A stretch of 64,000 nucleotides of DNA from an uncultured Lachnospiraceae bacterium (GCA_934899185.1 CAKXYI010000002.1:1-64000); one strand, 5' to 3'. Counted from the stretch's first letter, positions 16,517 to 25,247 are shown. A program made the numbers and translations. The notes: generated by a model from the sequence alone, not told the origin.

Positions 16517-17377
16517 ATGTTTGATCAGGTAACAATGACATTAAATGTAGACCCATATATCAGAAGTGCGTTGCAGGAGGACATCACCAGTGAGGATGTC
16601 AGCACCAACAGTGTGATGCCGGAGGCAAAACTTGGCGAGGTGGATCTGATCTGCAAACAGGATGGTATTATCTGCGGCTTGCAGATCTTCAGCCGTGTGT
16701 TTGAGATGCTGGATCCAAAGACAAAGATCGAACTATTTGCAAAGGACGGGGATGCGGTAAAAGCCGGGGATCATATGGCAAAGGTGACAGGAGATATCCG
16801 TGTCCTTTTGTGCGGAGAACGTACGGCACTCAATTATTTGCAGCGCATGAGTGGTATCGCGACCTATACCCATCAGATCGTAGGTATGTTGGAAGGCACC
16901 GGTATCAAACTTTTAGACACCAGAAAGACAACGCCGAACAACCGTATTTTTGAAAAATATGCGGTTCGTGTGGGCGGAGGCAATAACCACCGTTACAATT
17001 TGACAGATGGGGTGCTTTTAAAGGATAATCATATTGGTGCAGCAGGCGGTGTAAAGGAAGCCATTGCACGCGCTAAGGAATATGCACCGTTTGTCCGCAA
17101 GATCGAGGTAGAAGTCGAAGATCTTTCCATGGTAAAAGAGGCAGTTGAGGCTGGCGCGGACATCATCATGTTGGATAACATGGATCATGATACCATGGCA
17201 CAGGCGATGGCGATCATTGACGGAAAGGCTGAGGTCGAAGTCAGCGGAAATATGACTGAGGAAAATCTGGCAAAATTATCCGGTCTGGGCGTTGATTATG
17301 TTTCCAGCGGTGCGCTGACACATTCGGCACCAATTATGGATATTTCTTTGAAAAATCTGCATCCGATCGAAGCGTGA
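16517..17377 (+). CDS. nadC: Nicotinate-nucleotide pyrophosphorylase (carboxylating)
   Basis: 286 aa quinolinate phosphoribosyltransferase, third step to nicotinate mononucleotide. Motifs are GERTALNYLQRMSGIAT, LLDTRKTTPNNR (the usual TRKTTPGLR variant), VRVGGGNNHRYNLTDGVLLKDNH, IEVEVED and IIMLDNM, plus VSSGALTHSAP. AAAGGAG precedes the ATG. It lies 56 bp after nadB and 11 bp before niaR. Confidence 0.97.
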   Translation: MFDQVTMTLNVDPYIRSALQEDITSEDVSTNSVMPEAKLGEVDLICKQDGIICGLQIFSRVFEMLDPKTKIELFAKDGDAVKAGDHMAKVTGDIRVLLCGERTALNYLQRMSGIATYTHQIVGMLEGTGIKLLDTRKTTPNNRIFEKYAVRVGGGNNHRYNLTDGVLLKDNHIGAAGGVKEAIARAKEYAPFVRKIEVEVEDLSMVKEAVEAGADIIMLDNMDHDTMAQAMAIIDGKAEVEVSGNMTEENLAKLSGLGVDYVSSGALTHSAPIMDISLKNLHPIEA

Positions 17378-17388
17378 GGTAAGAAAAG

Positions 17389-17934
17389 TTGAGTGGAGAA
17401 GAACGTAGAAATCAGATCATTCATATTTTACAATCGAGTGATACGCCAATCTCCGGTGTCAAACTGGCAAAGATGCTTGATGTGAGCCGGCAGGTCATTG
17501 TGCAGGATGTGGCATTGCTCCGCGCCAAGGACATCCGTATACATTCTACCAACAGGGGCTATGTCATAGATAAGGATCAGGAGACCCTGCGCGTGTTCAA
17601 GGTCATCCATACCGAGGAGCAGACAGCGGAGGAATTGCAGACCATCATTGATCTGGGTGGCTGGGTCAAGGATGTCTTTGTATATCATAAGACCTATGGG
17701 GTCATCCGGGGAGAACTGAATATCCATTCCCGTTATGATATTGAGCAGTATATCGCAGAACTCAAGAGTGGCAAATCCAGTCAGTTGATGAACGTGACGT
17801 CAGGCTATCATTATCATACAGTCTATGCCAGGGATGAGGCGGTCTTAGATCGGATTCAAGAACTTTTGGGAGAAAAAGGATTCTTGGCGAAATTGCAGGA
17901 ATATGAACCGGTAAACTTCTGGGAAGAAGGTTAG
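17389..17934 (+). CDS. niaR: NiaR niacin-responsive repressor (HTH_11 + 3H domain)
   Basis: 181 aa. The N-terminal HTH_11 (about 1-58) has RRNQIIHILQSSDTPISGVK then MLDVSRQVIVQDVALLRA. The C-terminal 3H domain (about 75-175) keeps His-rich positions in FVYHKTYGVI, LNIHSRYDIEQYI and GYHYHTV, which bind nicotinic acid and metal in the family. It starts with TTG after GAGGT, 8 bases away. It is co-transcribed with the enzymes it would repress through the operator at 14174. Confidence 0.92.
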   Translation: MSGEERRNQIIHILQSSDTPISGVKLAKMLDVSRQVIVQDVALLRAKDIRIHSTNRGYVIDKDQETLRVFKVIHTEEQTAEELQTIIDLGGWVKDVFVYHKTYGVIRGELNIHSRYDIEQYIAELKSGKSSQLMNVTSGYHYHTVYARDEAVLDRIQELLGEKGFLAKLQEYEPVNFWEEG

Positions 17935-17935
17935 A

Positions 17936-17970
17936 AAATCCGCAGGTGCATTTGCATCTGCGGATTTTTT
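17936..17970 (+). terminator. Terminator of the nad operon
   Basis: Stem ATCCGCAGGTGCA/TGCATCTGCGGAT with a tight loop, followed by TTTTTT, directly after the niaR stop. Confidence 0.92.
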
Positions 17971-17982
17971 GCTTCCTGTGGC

Positions 17983-18768
17983 TTAGTATTCGACCGTGAT
18001 GTCGCCGGTATCGGTGGATGCGGTCAGTGTTTTCAGTGATTCAGCCCCGGTCTGTTGCTGATATTTGCTGCGATAGGAGTCGCTATTGACATCGATTTCG
18101 CCGATAGAGCAAGACAGATCCATAGCATAATGCTCCAGAGTGACAGCAGAGACAATATCAATATCGCCGACATCGGAAGTAAGATCGGCAGAGGTAAAGG
18201 TGACATTGTCTAAATCGATATCGCCGACATCACTGCCGATCGTGATATCATCAAAGGTATTATCTGAAATATCAATATCGCCGACATTGACATAGATATC
18301 CAGTGTCTTGGCTCCGATCTTTTCCATGCTAAAGTCCCCGACATCAGAAGAACCGTTGACCAGTTTTAGTGAGGCTTCTCTTGGAATCGTGATCTGCAAG
18401 GAGCAGTTGCCATTGTTGGAAAGACCATGGATGTGCTGGTCGCTTGTTTGTTTGACATAAAGGGTGTCGTCCTTGATCTCATATTGTGGAACCAGAAGTT
18501 TTTTGTTGGTCTTATAAGAGATCGCGTAGGTGTCACCATAGGCGATCGTGACATCCGATACATTGACATCAAAGTCAATACTGCTAAAGGAGTTCAGTTC
18601 TTCGCTCACGGTACTGCCGGAGAGGAAAGAACCGGAGTCGTTCAGTTCATCGCTATTATCGGAGAGCCAGCCAACAGCCGGAGCGATCACATGGATCAGG
18701 AGTCCGATCACAATACAGATCGCAGTGATAATGCTTATGATGCTTAAATATAATGTTTTCTTTTTCAT
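17983..18768 (-). CDS. Membrane-anchored DUF4097 beta-repeat protein
   Basis: 261 aa. One N-terminal helix (about 5-30, LYLSIISIITAICIVIGLLI) anchors an outside domain made of repeated beta turns with the recurring triplet GD[IF] (SSDVGDFS, NVGDIDI, SDVGDIDL, SDVGDIDI, SIGEIDV, TDTGDITV). This is the DUF4097/LiaX-type repeat fold. It is the last gene of the padR-HAAS-DUF4097 unit, an arrangement linked in Firmicutes to envelope stress sensing. Exact role unknown. Confidence 0.85.
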   Translation of the reverse strand: MKKKTLYLSIISIITAICIVIGLLIHVIAPAVGWLSDNSDELNDSGSFLSGSTVSEELNSFSSIDFDVNVSDVTIAYGDTYAISYKTNKKLLVPQYEIKDDTLYVKQTSDQHIHGLSNNGNCSLQITIPREASLKLVNGSSDVGDFSMEKIGAKTLDIYVNVGDIDISDNTFDDITIGSDVGDIDLDNVTFTSADLTSDVGDIDIVSAVTLEHYAMDLSCSIGEIDVNSDSYRSKYQQQTGAESLKTLTASTDTGDITVEY

Positions 18769-18779
18769 GGGTAGCCTCC

Positions 18780-19769
18780 TTAGTCAGACCAGATGTTATG
18801 AATGCATTTACGGACGATCGCAGCCAGCGGCCAGATGATCCAGGTGATAGCCCAATCAAAACTTAAGAAAGACCAGATCAGGTAGACCGCAGAGATCGTA
18901 GGCCAATAAATGGCCATGATGGTGGCAACCGTCTTGTTACTGTAATGTTCCTGTTTTTGGTAATCAACGTACTGTCCGCCCATGGAACGACCGTCGTTGA
19001 GTTTTAAGAGGGTATTGAAACTGCCCATCTTAATGGAAGTCAGAACGATCATAAATACACCGATGCCTACGAGCACCAGTACGGCTGCGCCGGAGATATT
19101 GTCCTTAAAAGCAGGCAGTGGCAAAGCATCTATGACGATCGCCGGTACGGCACACAAAACGCAGAAGATGATACCGACGCTTAAGAGCACGGCATGTGTG
19201 GTACGGTACATATTTCTTTTGTCATGCACATATTCCGTGGTGGCAAAGTCCAGGGAGCAGCGCTCATGTCTTATAAATTCCCAGCGGTTCATGGTGATGC
19301 CGGAAACGATAAAGAGAGCCACAGCAATGGCAATAAAAATGAAAAGCCCAGTCATGCCAAGGGCATCATAGAACTGTTCGTTTTTGCTCAGTTCACCGAT
19401 ACCGCTCATGACGATCGTTGGGATGGCACACATGATACAGAGCAGTACGCCGAGCGCAATCATAAAAGCATGGCGGGAGGAATCCTTTAAATATTCTTTG
19501 ACCTCGCCAAGGGAGATCATACGTCCGGTCTCAAAGGTCTGGCTGTGATGTACATAACTGTCAATACCGAGATCCTCAGCCAGTTCGTCCAGATTGCCGA
19601 ATTCAGCGATCACGGTGCCGATGGCTTCATTCTCCGTCTTTCCATCAGCAATGAGTTCCCGGTATTTATCTTCCATCATCTGTCCCAGTTCGTATTTTGC
19701 CTTCTGTACTTCGGGGGTGTTTGGAAGATTTAAAAACATTGTCTCTAAATAATTTTTAATAGCGTCCAT
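18780..19769 (-). CDS. HAAS/permease-prefix domain membrane protein (DUF1700-like)
   Basis: About 329 aa. The N-terminal cytoplasmic HAAS helix bundle (about 1-75) has KAKYELGQMMEDKYRELIAD, then GTVIAEFGNLDELAEDLGI. Three pairs of hydrophobic segments follow (around 105-160, 190-245 and 285-325). Such proteins pair with PadR regulators. The start at 19769 is fixed by AAGGAG 7 bases upstream and lies 2 bp after the padR stop; 11 bp separate it from the DUF4097 gene. Confidence 0.85.
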   Translation of the reverse strand: MDAIKNYLETMFLNLPNTPEVQKAKYELGQMMEDKYRELIADGKTENEAIGTVIAEFGNLDELAEDLGIDSYVHHSQTFETGRMISLGEVKEYLKDSSRHAFMIALGVLLCIMCAIPTIVMSGIGELSKNEQFYDALGMTGLFIFIAIAVALFIVSGITMNRWEFIRHERCSLDFATTEYVHDKRNMYRTTHAVLLSVGIIFCVLCAVPAIVIDALPLPAFKDNISGAAVLVLVGIGVFMIVLTSIKMGSFNTLLKLNDGRSMGGQYVDYQKQEHYSNKTVATIMAIYWPTISAVYLIWSFLSFDWAITWIIWPLAAIVRKCIHNIWSD

Positions 19770-19771
19770 AA

Positions 19772-20113
19772 CTATTCTCCTTGTTTTTTGATAAATTTTT
19801 CTACAACTTCTTTGGTTAGTTGCCATTCGGCACATTTTTCATGATAGTAGGCTCTGCCGGCATCGGTAATGCGGTAGTAGGTACGGCGTTTCCCGGTATC
19901 GGGGTTGTTGCCGTCGAAGGATGTGATATATCCGTTCTTTTCCATGCGCGTAAACGCAGAGTAGAGCGTCGTTTCCTTGATACAGTATTTCTCGCCGCTC
20001 ATTGCCTTGATCTGCTTGGAAATCTCATAGCCATAGGATGGCTGATCCCAGAGCAGATACAGGATCATGGTATCATTGTAGCCACGAATGACATCGCTGC
20101 TGATGGTCGTCAT
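19772..20113 (-). CDS. PadR family transcriptional regulator
   Basis: 113 aa. The winged helix has ILYLLWDQPSYGYEISKQI, YCIKETTLYSAFTRMEKNGY and GKRRTYYRITDAGRAYYHE, the PadR-s subfamily signature, with a short C-terminal dimer helix. GGAGG lies 10 bases before the ATG. It heads the three-gene unit and is preceded by an array of inverted repeats, so it is probably autoregulated. Confidence 0.95.
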   Translation of the reverse strand: MTTISSDVIRGYNDTMILYLLWDQPSYGYEISKQIKAMSGEKYCIKETTLYSAFTRMEKNGYITSFDGNNPDTGKRRTYYRITDAGRAYYHEKCAEWQLTKEVVEKFIKKQGE

Positions 20114-20144
20114 ATCATATATGCCTCCTTTTCAAAACTGTCAT

Positions 20145-20210
20145 ATACTACGACAGTCAATACTACGTCTGATAATGCTATGACTGACGTTGCTACGTCT
20201 GTCGTAGTAT
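20145..20210. promoter_or_regulatory. padR operator array
   Basis: ATACTACGACAG (20145-20156) and its exact reverse complement CTGTCGTAGTAT (20199-20210) bracket two direct copies of CTACGTCTG (20163-20171 and 20193-20201) and a related CTATGACTGACG. These lie directly upstream of padR, which suggests several PadR dimers bind cooperatively. Confidence 0.75.
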
Positions 20211-20295
20211 CAATATATGCCATTTCCATGGGATTGTCAATAGGGAAAAAGAATTGTAGAATAAATCTATATCAAAAAAGGATGGAACAGAGGAA

Positions 20296-21381
20296 ATGCT
20301 GAGACGAAAAGTCAGAGGATATGACAGTTTTCAATGTATTGCGGGAGATTGCCCGGAGACCTGCTGTGCGGGCTGGTTGATTGAGATTGATGATAAGGCT
20401 TTAGAGGATTATAAACAAGAGACAAGTCTTTATGGGGATACCCTGCGCGCAAAGATCGACTGGGAGGAAAAAGTCTTTCGGCAGGATGCGGATGCACGCT
20501 GTGCTTTTCTGCGTCAGGACGGTCTGTGCGATATGTACTGTCATTTGGGCGAGGACAGCCTTTGCCTGACCTGCACTTCCTATCCGAGACATACAGAGGA
20601 ATTTGAAAATGTCAGGGAATATTCGCTTGCCATTTCCTGTCCGGCAGTGGCAGAAGAACTTTTGGCGGCCGGTCAGCCTCTTTCCTGGGAGACATGGGAA
20701 GATGATGAGACAGAGGAGCCTTACGAAGAATTTCATGGACTTTTATATGAAAAATTGGTCCGGATGCGCCAGTGTATGATCGCCATTATGCAGGATCGGC
20801 GGATTCCTTTTGCCATCCGCTGTCATACTATGCTGCAAAAGGTCAATGCCATGCAGGAAGCCTTGGATGAGGGCAGATGGGTGGAATGCCTTTTGGATGC
20901 GGAGGCGGCAGGGGATGCCAGGGAGGGCATAGGAGCCTTTGCTTCTTTAGAGGATATGCATGTTTTGTTTTGCAACCTCTATGCCTTGGAGCCGCTTTCC
21001 TATGCATGGCGGGAACGTTTGCAGGCGGCAGAGCATCTTTTATACGAGACGGATCAAAAGACTTATACGGATTTGCGGCAGGAATTTGAGGACAGCCAGC
21101 CGGATCTTTTTATCAAGATGGAACAGATCGTCGTTTATTTTATCTTTGCCTATTTTTGCGGAGCCGTTTATGATGAGTATGTCTATGCACTGGCGCAGGA
21201 GGCGGTCGTCAATGCCTATCTGATCCGTGAATTGTGGCTGGCAAAATGGTTGGAGCAGGACAAGACCATAACATTAAAGGACATGGCGGAGATTGCTTAC
21301 CGTTATTCCAGGGAACTGGAACATTCCGAAGAAAATCTGGAATGTATGGAAGAATTGATGGATGGGGAAATTTTAGTATAG
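20296..21381 (+). CDS. FliB/YkgJ-family Cys-cluster protein (flagellin lysine-N-methylase-like)
   Basis: 361 aa. The N-terminal half has the FliB signature: FQCIAGDCPETCCAGWLIEI, CAFLRQDGLCDMY, LCLTCTSYPRH and LAISCPAVAEELL, a set of eight or more cysteines expected to bind an Fe-S cluster. FliB methylates lysines of flagellin in Salmonella. No flagellar gene lies in this window, so the substrate is unknown and a different protein may be modified. The gene is followed by the HD hydrolase gene. Confidence 0.8.
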   Translation: MLRRKVRGYDSFQCIAGDCPETCCAGWLIEIDDKALEDYKQETSLYGDTLRAKIDWEEKVFRQDADARCAFLRQDGLCDMYCHLGEDSLCLTCTSYPRHTEEFENVREYSLAISCPAVAEELLAAGQPLSWETWEDDETEEPYEEFHGLLYEKLVRMRQCMIAIMQDRRIPFAIRCHTMLQKVNAMQEALDEGRWVECLLDAEAAGDAREGIGAFASLEDMHVLFCNLYALEPLSYAWRERLQAAEHLLYETDQKTYTDLRQEFEDSQPDLFIKMEQIVVYFIFAYFCGAVYDEYVYALAQEAVVNAYLIRELWLAKWLEQDKTITLKDMAEIAYRYSRELEHSEENLECMEELMDGEILV

Positions 21382-21424
21382 ATGCATGCGTGGTAGAGGA
21401 TGCAAGAAAAAGAAAGGCGATACC

Positions 21425-22330
21425 ATGGAAAAAAATTCAAATCTGCATTATGTTTTGACAAGCCATGTGGCAGAGCGGGGAAGTGACGGACAGTATTATT
21501 GTCGTGCCTTGCAGACGGTCATGGTGGGAGATTACTGTTATTGCACATCCTGTCCGCTGTTTGGCGGATTTTCCTGCTTTGGCAATATGGAGGTGCAACC
21601 GGAGTGCTGGTACTATGACATGGAGGAGATGCAGGAGGAAAAGCGTCTGCCGGAAGAACAGGAGATGCGGACGGCTGGTTTGATCCTGGCAGGCATTACC
21701 GGGGAGTTTCCGGACTATCTGCCACAGGATGAGACGGCAAGACCTTTTTCTGTCATCGAGCGGGCAATCCAGTATGCAGCCGTGGCACATCAGGGGGCTG
21801 TGCGCAAGGGCAGTCTGGTGCCTTATATTGCACATCCTATGGAGACCATGATGCTGGTTGCATCCATGACAAATGACAATGAAGTGATCGCTGCAGCGGC
21901 ACTGCATGATGTTGTGGAAGATACCCCAATTACGATTGAGGAGATCGAAGCAGAATTTGGAAAGAACATCGCTTTTTATGTGGCGCATGAATCGGAGAAT
22001 AAGCGCGAGGACAGACCAAAGAGCGAGACTTGGAAGATACGCAAGCAGGAACAGTTGGAAAAGACAAAGGATGCCAGCCGGTCGGTCAAATGTATCATGT
22101 TGGCAGATAAATTATCCAATATGCGGGCAAGCCTGCGGGATTTCAAACGGGATGGACGTGCCATCTGGCAAAAGTTTAATATGAAAGACGAGAAAGAACA
22201 GTACTGGTATTACCACGCGGTCGCAGATGTGGTAAAAGATCTGGCAGACACGCCCTGCTATCAGGAGTATGTCAGTATTTTAGATATTGTTTTCCATGAT
22301 CTGGATGAGGAAATGGCAAAGGGGCTATAG
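21425..22330 (+). CDS. RelA/SpoT-type HD hydrolase with N-terminal Cys-rich domain
   Basis: About 301 aa. Residues about 1-60 hold a cysteine-rich stretch (YYCRALQ, YCYCTSCPLFGGFSCFG, PECWYYD). Residues about 100-270 carry the HD domain of (p)ppGpp hydrolases: AAVAHQGAVRKGS-VPYIAHPME, AAALHDVVEDTPIT and LADKLSNMRAS. There is no synthetase domain, as in MESH1-type small alarmone hydrolases. Function as an alarmone or related nucleotide phosphohydrolase is inferred; the Cys domain may bind metal. Its last 6 bp overlap the convergent glycosyltransferase. Confidence 0.8.
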   Translation: MEKNSNLHYVLTSHVAERGSDGQYYCRALQTVMVGDYCYCTSCPLFGGFSCFGNMEVQPECWYYDMEEMQEEKRLPEEQEMRTAGLILAGITGEFPDYLPQDETARPFSVIERAIQYAAVAHQGAVRKGSLVPYIAHPMETMMLVASMTNDNEVIAAAALHDVVEDTPITIEEIEAEFGKNIAFYVAHESENKREDRPKSETWKIRKQEQLEKTKDASRSVKCIMLADKLSNMRASLRDFKRDGRAIWQKFNMKDEKEQYWYYHAVADVVKDLADTPCYQEYVSILDIVFHDLDEEMAKGL

Positions 22331-23461
22331 GCAGGGAATGGTGCAGCCGAGGCTTTGACTCAGATATTTGCAGCAGTCCTTACGTCTGCTATCATCCGGG
22401 CAGTAGAGACGGAGGCTGATGGCAATGGCATCCGGGCTAAAAGTCTTTAGGAACTTTCTATCGGCATCTGTCAAATGATAGGATGATCCTTGATCAAAAG
22501 ATAATTCAGTGGAAATATGATTCAACTTGGCTAGAGCAGTCAAAAGATCATCTTCGGATCGATGCAGGTCTAATTGGATCTTTTGGCAGGATGCCAGTTC
22601 AAATTCACAGGTAGAAATGATCTGTAGGCAAAGATGCAGGCGACCGTCGATATCCGAGGCTTCCATGAGGATATCCGGTCGCTTTTCTTTTACGGATAAG
22701 AAATAGGATTTGGCACCGGCAATATCCTCTTTTTGGAAATAGGTAAAGAGTTTTTGGATGGTCTCCTTGGTCTCTTTCTTCTCACCGATCAGACCGACTT
22801 TACATTCTTTGACGCGCAGGTGACGATACTGGCACCAGACCATGAGGAGAAACTCGGAGATAAAACCATAGAGTCTTTTGTGGTAATCATCATAGGTGTC
22901 AAGGGCAAGCAGTGGATGCATGGCTTCAAAAATCGGAAAGAGAAAGGCACAGTATTCGTCAAAGAGGGACTTGGAGCAGATCATCATATTGCCAAAATAG
23001 GTATGGTTCTCCTGCAAGCGTTTGGCATAGAGAGGGTAAAAGTCAGGATAGAGTTTGGCGATGACCTGACTGGCTACCGCAAGATCCTCCGGTGTGTGAT
23101 TTTCTTCAAAGCCATAAGCATAGGAAAAATTCAGGGTCAGGCATTTGGAGGTTATCACATCATAATCTTTGAGAAGGGGAGCCAGTTGTGCCCGGGTAAA
23201 AATACTGCCGGCATCATTTAAAAGATAACGCCGGTAATGGCAGACACCGACATAATCCAGATCTTTTAAATTTTTCCAGACCCAGTAAAGACCGGTCAGT
23301 TCGCTATAATAGCAGTTCTTGGCTGAAATATTATCCCCGGTATCATCGGCAAGATAGCCCAGATCTTCATGCGTGGCATGTCCGACCTGCAGGGGAACAT
23401 AGAGCGGGTCCGGCGGGGTATCAAAGGTCTTGTGGGTCATGGCAAAAATTTGGATCTTCAT
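22325..23461 (-). CDS. DUF4422 family glycosyltransferase
   Basis: 378 aa. The N-terminal part matches DUF4422 transferases: IQIFAMTHKTFDTPPDPLYV, DDTGDNISAKNCYYSELTGL then YWVWKN, VGVCHYRRYLLND and YFGNMMICSKSLFDEYC. No membrane segment, so a cytoplasmic glycan-assembly enzyme is expected. The last third (about 250-378) is not typical and may be a separate helical tail. The start at 23461 follows GAGGTAG. It stands alone, convergent with the HD gene, away from any polysaccharide cluster. Confidence 0.8.
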   Translation of the reverse strand: MKIQIFAMTHKTFDTPPDPLYVPLQVGHATHEDLGYLADDTGDNISAKNCYYSELTGLYWVWKNLKDLDYVGVCHYRRYLLNDAGSIFTRAQLAPLLKDYDVITSKCLTLNFSYAYGFEENHTPEDLAVASQVIAKLYPDFYPLYAKRLQENHTYFGNMMICSKSLFDEYCAFLFPIFEAMHPLLALDTYDDYHKRLYGFISEFLLMVWCQYRHLRVKECKVGLIGEKKETKETIQKLFTYFQKEDIAGAKSYFLSVKEKRPDILMEASDIDGRLHLCLQIISTCEFELASCQKIQLDLHRSEDDLLTALAKLNHISTELSFDQGSSYHLTDADRKFLKTFSPDAIAISLRLYCPDDSRRKDCCKYLSQSLGCTIPCL

Positions 23462-23542
23462 CAAAAACTACCTCTTTAAAAATGAAACTTTACTAAAGAC
23501 TACTATAGTACAGGAAGAACAAAAAGAAAAGTAAACGAATAC

Positions 23543-23570
23543 TTGCTTTATGGGAAAATTTTGCTATAAT
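23543..23570 (+). promoter_or_regulatory. Promoter of the 110-aa protein gene
   Basis: TTGCTT (23543-23548), a 16-bp spacer and TATAAT (23565-23570), 53 bp before the ATG. Confidence 0.75.
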
Positions 23571-23623
23571 TATAGGTGGATTTGTTTGTTGAACCGCATT
23601 ACCACTATGAATAGGAGAGCATT

Positions 23624-23956
23624 ATGGCATTATCCATTGGTCGCATGGGAGCGACAACATCATATTCACAGATCCGTCCGCAGTCTTATGCACTTTCCAA
23701 TGAGTCACAGACTTCGGCGGCATATGAAGCATCCAAGACACAGAGTCTGCAGGGGATCGGAGCCGTTGATCCGGTACAGTATCCGAATGCACAGACCGGT
23801 GGAAAGAGCCTGTTAGGCATATCTTCTGCACAGGAGGTAGAGCAGGCTTACAATGCGATCGCATCCGCCTTTGAGGGTGTGACGACTTCTTATGGTCAGG
23901 ATAGCGTGGGATCTTCCTATGGTATGCTGGGATCACAGATTGATGTTTATGCATAG
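23624..23956 (+). CDS. Small Ser/Gln/Tyr-rich protein of unknown function
   Basis: 110 aa with its own promoter, an AGGAG ribosome site and a terminator, so it is very likely expressed. It has no signal peptide, membrane helix or cysteine. The sequence is rich in Ser, Gly, Ala, Gln and Tyr (SIGRMGATTSYSQI, YALSNESQTSAAYE, TTSYGQDSVGSSYG), with one short helical region (SSAQEVEQAYNAIASAFEG). I do not recognise a family. The low-complexity composition recalls secreted or structural peptides, but that is a guess. Confidence 0.75.
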   Translation: MALSIGRMGATTSYSQIRPQSYALSNESQTSAAYEASKTQSLQGIGAVDPVQYPNAQTGGKSLLGISSAQEVEQAYNAIASAFEGVTTSYGQDSVGSSYGMLGSQIDVYA

Positions 23957-23985
23957 ATGAGCAAATAGAATAGATAGAATGATAG

Positions 23986-24018
23986 GACGATCTGCTTTTG
24001 AGTCGGTCGTCTTTTTTT
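23986..24018 (+). terminator. Terminator after the 110-aa protein gene
   Basis: GACGATCTGC (23986-23995) pairs with GTCGGTCGTC (24002-24011), followed by seven T. Confidence 0.85.
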
Positions 24019-24101
24019 GTGTTGAAGAAATGGAAAAAAACAGGAAACTAACATTTGCGAAAAGGTTTCCTTGATGCTTTCGACAAAAGATGACAAAAAA
24101 T

Positions 24102-24129
24102 AAAAAAGACCGATAAATCGGCCTTTTTT
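24102..24129. terminator. Bidirectional terminator (A-stem-T)
   Basis: AAAAAAGACCGAT and ATCGGCCTTTTTT form a short symmetric hairpin. It could end the minus-strand YbjQ transcript and back up the plus-strand terminator at 23986. Confidence 0.65.
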
Positions 24130-24247
24130 GAGGGGAGTATAAATAATTAATAAGGGGTGTAAAAGGAAACTTCCTCTTACATGGCTAATTATATAACGTC
24201 CCTTTTCGGATTGCAATAAAAAAATAATAAAATTTTTATAAACTTTT

Positions 24248-24574
24248 CTACGCCTGTGTAGAATGGATCTTAACGGCTGTCCCGTAGGCAATCACCTCGG
24301 CAGCACCGGACATGACTTGGGAAGAACCATACTTTACACCGATGATGGCATCGGCATCCAGGGCTTTTGCTTCATCGACCATGCGCTTTACGGCAATCTG
24401 TCTGGCTTCGTTCAACATTTCTGTATAACCGACGATCTCCCCGCCGACTAAGGTCTTCATGCCTGCCATAAAATCCCGTCCTATATTTTTGGTCTGTACG
24501 ACCGTTCCTTTTACCATTCCAAGAGCCTCGATATCCTTACAACCCGGAATATATTCAATACTTAGCAGCTTCAT
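24248..24574 (-). CDS. YbjQ/DUF74 family protein
   Basis: About 108 aa. The pattern GMVKGTVVQTKNIGRDFMAG, VGGEIVGYTEML, A-RMVDEAKALDADAIIGVK and AAEVIAYGTAVKI is that of UPF0145/YbjQ, a pentameric domain once called heavy-metal-binding. Function unknown. The start at 24574 is chosen because AAGGAGG lies 8 bases upstream. It overlaps the end of the upstream merR-type gene by 20 bp, showing translational coupling. Confidence 0.88.
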   Translation of the reverse strand: MKLLSIEYIPGCKDIEALGMVKGTVVQTKNIGRDFMAGMKTLVGGEIVGYTEMLNEARQIAVKRMVDEAKALDADAIIGVKYGSSQVMSGAAEVIAYGTAVKIHSTQA

Positions 24575-25196
24575 CTTCTTCTCCTCCTTCAATTTCTTTG
24601 AATCTTTTGTATAGTACGATCAGGATGGTGATGACCATCAGAACCGGCAAGCCGATTAAAAAGAGCAGTAAAGGCAGGGGGATGGGATCCTGACTGTTGC
24701 CCCATAAGATAAGTCCTATGATAAAGAGCATGAGCAGGATCATGACACCACCACCGATGCCTGCGCCTATTTTTTTCTTCATATGAATGTCAATTTTGCT
24801 CAAATTCACAAAATCTACGCCCTCCTTTTCCATATGTTCCATCTCGTCCAGCCACTGGTCGATATCTATGCCGGCAAGCGTTTCTTTTTTGGCAATGACC
24901 GCTGATGCAAGTTGCTGCATGCGTACAAGATCCGCTTCCTGCTTTTTCATATTTATAATCTGCTTTTCCAGACAGTCGGAAAGATCGCGTTTTTCTTCCA
25001 ATAAAAGACGGATATCCTCGACCGAGACACCTAATTTGCGCAGAAATTTGATGCGCTTTAAGGTTTCAACGTGTTTTTCGTGATAGTCACGGTAGCCATT
25101 TTCAGACCGATCGGGGCTGATAAGTCCCTGACTTTCGTAAAAGCGGATATTTTTGCTGGTAATGCCTACGAGTTCTTCTACTTGCTTGATCTTCAT
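24555..25196 (-). CDS. MerR-family regulator with two C-terminal membrane helices
   Basis: About 213 aa. The MerR HTH (1-70) has IKQVEELVGITSKNIRFYES, QGLISPDRSENGYRDY and LRKLGVSVEDIRLLLEEKR. A dimer coiled coil follows, then two hydrophobic helices (about 145-167, IGGGVMILLMLFIIGLILWG, and about 177-197) before a charged tail. No Cys metal-binding loop is visible. It may sense a membrane or envelope signal while attached to the membrane. The start at 25196 follows GGAGG by 5 bases. Its own promoter has the MerR-type 19-bp spacer. Confidence 0.88.
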   Translation of the reverse strand: MKIKQVEELVGITSKNIRFYESQGLISPDRSENGYRDYHEKHVETLKRIKFLRKLGVSVEDIRLLLEEKRDLSDCLEKQIINMKKQEADLVRMQQLASAVIAKKETLAGIDIDQWLDEMEHMEKEGVDFVNLSKIDIHMKKKIGAGIGGGVMILLMLFIIGLILWGNSQDPIPLPLLLFLIGLPVLMVITILIVLYKRFKEIEGGEEDEAAKY

Positions 25197-25247
25197 ATAT
25201 ACCTCCAAGACGATGCATCAGATGCTCCGGATCACTGATGTAAGTCC

